A DNA stretch of 6,559 nt from CAYSHJ01 sp964589725. Lineage in GTDB: Bacteria; Planctomycetota; Planctomycetia; Planctomycetales; Planctomycetaceae. The translations under genes were made by a program, and so were the position numbers. This document shows, piece after piece, positions 5,756 through 6,559 of this stretch; position 1 is the first letter of the stretch; each line of letters opens with the position of its first letter. Location of the stretch: assembly GCA_964589725.1 (NCBI GenBank), contig CAZPUJ010000592.1:1-6559 (forward strand). Reading direction: 5' to 3'. The notes under the pieces are model-generated. The model ran no database searches. It was not told where the DNA came from and saw only the letters and a list, made by a program, of their open reading frames with translations.

Positions 5756-6559
5756 GTGCAATGCCATTTGACCGAATCGCAGCGAGCCGCCGTCGAACAC
5801 TTCGAAGGGCCGCTGCTGGTGTTGGCCGGCCCGGGGTCGGGGAAAACACGCGTCATCACGCACCGCATCGCGCGGTTGATCGACCGGGGCGTGTCGCCGC
5901 GGCGGATGCTGGCGGTCACTTTCACGAACAAAGCAGCCGAGGAAATGGCTCATCGCGTCGAGACGCTCGTTCCCGGTTCGCGAGTTTGGGTCAGCACATT
6001 TCATCGGTTTTGCGCCCGCTTGCTACGCGAGTACGCCGAACTGGTCGGCCTCAAACCGAACTTCACGATCTTCGACACGGATGACCAACGTGGCGTCATC
6101 AAGCGGGCGCTGAGGGATCTCAATCTCGACTCGTCGCAATACGCGCCGGCTCGCATCAACTCCGCGATCAGTCGGCTGAAGAATGAATTGGTGACCCCCG
6201 AGGAAATCGAGCAGGCTCGCCGCGAGGCGACGATGGATTTTCAGACCGTCGTCCTGTCACGCGTGTACCCTGCGTACCAAACGCGGCTCCGCGAATCGAA
6301 CGCCGTCGATTTCGACGACCTGCTGCTGCACGTGGCCACGCTGTTGCGCGAAAACCCGGAAACGCGCGCCGTGCTCGACGAGCGTTTCCGGTACATCCTG
6401 GTCGACAAATACCAGGCCACCATCCTGGCGCAGTACACGATCGTGCGGGCCCTGTCGATCGACGCGCCGAACCTGGCGGTCACCGGCGACCCGGACCAGT
6501 CGATCTACGGCTGGCGCGGGGCGAATTTGAGCAACATTCTCGACTTCGAGCACGACTAT
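5756..6559 (+). CDS. UvrD/PcrA-type SF1A DNA helicase, N-terminal part, altered motif II (partial)
   Basis: The first 268 codons of a 3'-5' DNA helicase of the UvrD/Rep/PcrA group; the window ends mid-gene. Motifs in order: Q-motif LTESQRAAV with Gln9; Walker A AGPGSGKT (24-31); motif Ia AVTFTNKAAEEM (53-64); motif Ib STFHRFC (80-86); 1B-like insert (about 87-180); NAVDFDDLL (182-190); motif II region ILVDKYQATILAQY (214-227); motif III GDPDQSIYGWRGA (244-256). Everything matches the family except motif II, expected to read DEYQDT: here Lys218 replaces the Glu that activates water for ATP hydrolysis, and Ala221 replaces the second Asp. By family knowledge these proteins unwind DNA in repair and replication restart; with these changes ATP turnover may be impaired unless another residue compensates. 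Domain 2 and the C-terminus lie outside the window. It starts at GTG with GGGAG seven bases upstream. The family call is firm; uvrD versus pcrA cannot be decided. Confidence 0.9.
   Translation, partial: MQCHLTESQRAAVEHFEGPLLVLAGPGSGKTRVITHRIARLIDRGVSPRRMLAVTFTNKAAEEMAHRVETLVPGSRVWVSTFHRFCARLLREYAELVGLKPNFTIFDTDDQRGVIKRALRDLNLDSSQYAPARINSAISRLKNELVTPEEIEQARREATMDFQTVVLSRVYPAYQTRLRESNAVDFDDLLLHVATLLRENPETRAVLDERFRYILVDKYQATILAQYTIVRALSIDAPNLAVTGDPDQSIYGWRGANLSNILDFEHDY

Overview
The window looks like chromosomal DNA of a high-GC Gram-negative bacterium, most likely a planctomycete. This is inferred from the style of the LexA N-terminus, from a lipoprotein that appears to join a TPR-like helical region to a TlpA/thioredoxin-like domain, and from a seven-base 'CGGAT' repeat block of a kind I associate with planctomycete intergenic DNA. 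No search was run, so the phylum is not proven.

Layout, left to right. (1) 1-152: the last 49 codons of a histidine kinase (end of the ATPase domain), plus strand. (2) 153-353: a 201-base gap filled largely by a heptamer repeat block with a matching inverted arm. (3) 354-1766: a complete NtrC-type sigma-54 response regulator starting at TTG, very likely the kinase's partner. (4) 1767-2037: lexA upstream region with a possible promoter overlapped by a perfect 5-2-5 dyad. (5) 2038-2649: a LexA-family repressor. (6) 2662-3975, minus strand: a lipoprotein with a thioredoxin-like domain that lacks the CXXC pair; it converges on lexA with only 12 bases between stop codons. (7) 3976-4105: the intergenic region shared by this gene and the divergent P450 gene. 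(8) 4106-5563: a soluble cytochrome P450. (9) 5564-5755: gap with a possible promoter and a 12-base-period direct repeat. (10) 5756-6559: the N-terminal 268 codons of a UvrD/PcrA-type superfamily 1 helicase, cut by the window end.

The genes do not form one pathway. Kinase and regulator form a two-component pair. LexA and the helicase both belong to DNA-damage biology but are separated by two unrelated genes. The lipoprotein and the P450 have no visible partner here.

The most striking theme is that several proteins keep their fold signatures but have changed residues at textbook functional positions. The helicase has DKYQAT where DEYQDT is expected. LexA has Gln-Gly where the self-cleaved Ala-Gly bond is expected, although the Ser/Lys dyad is kept. 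The TlpA-like domain has QAQP in place of CXXC. The P450 I-helix has Met in place of the usual acid. I found no CRISPR array, transposase, tRNA or rRNA, and no clear novel multi-gene system.
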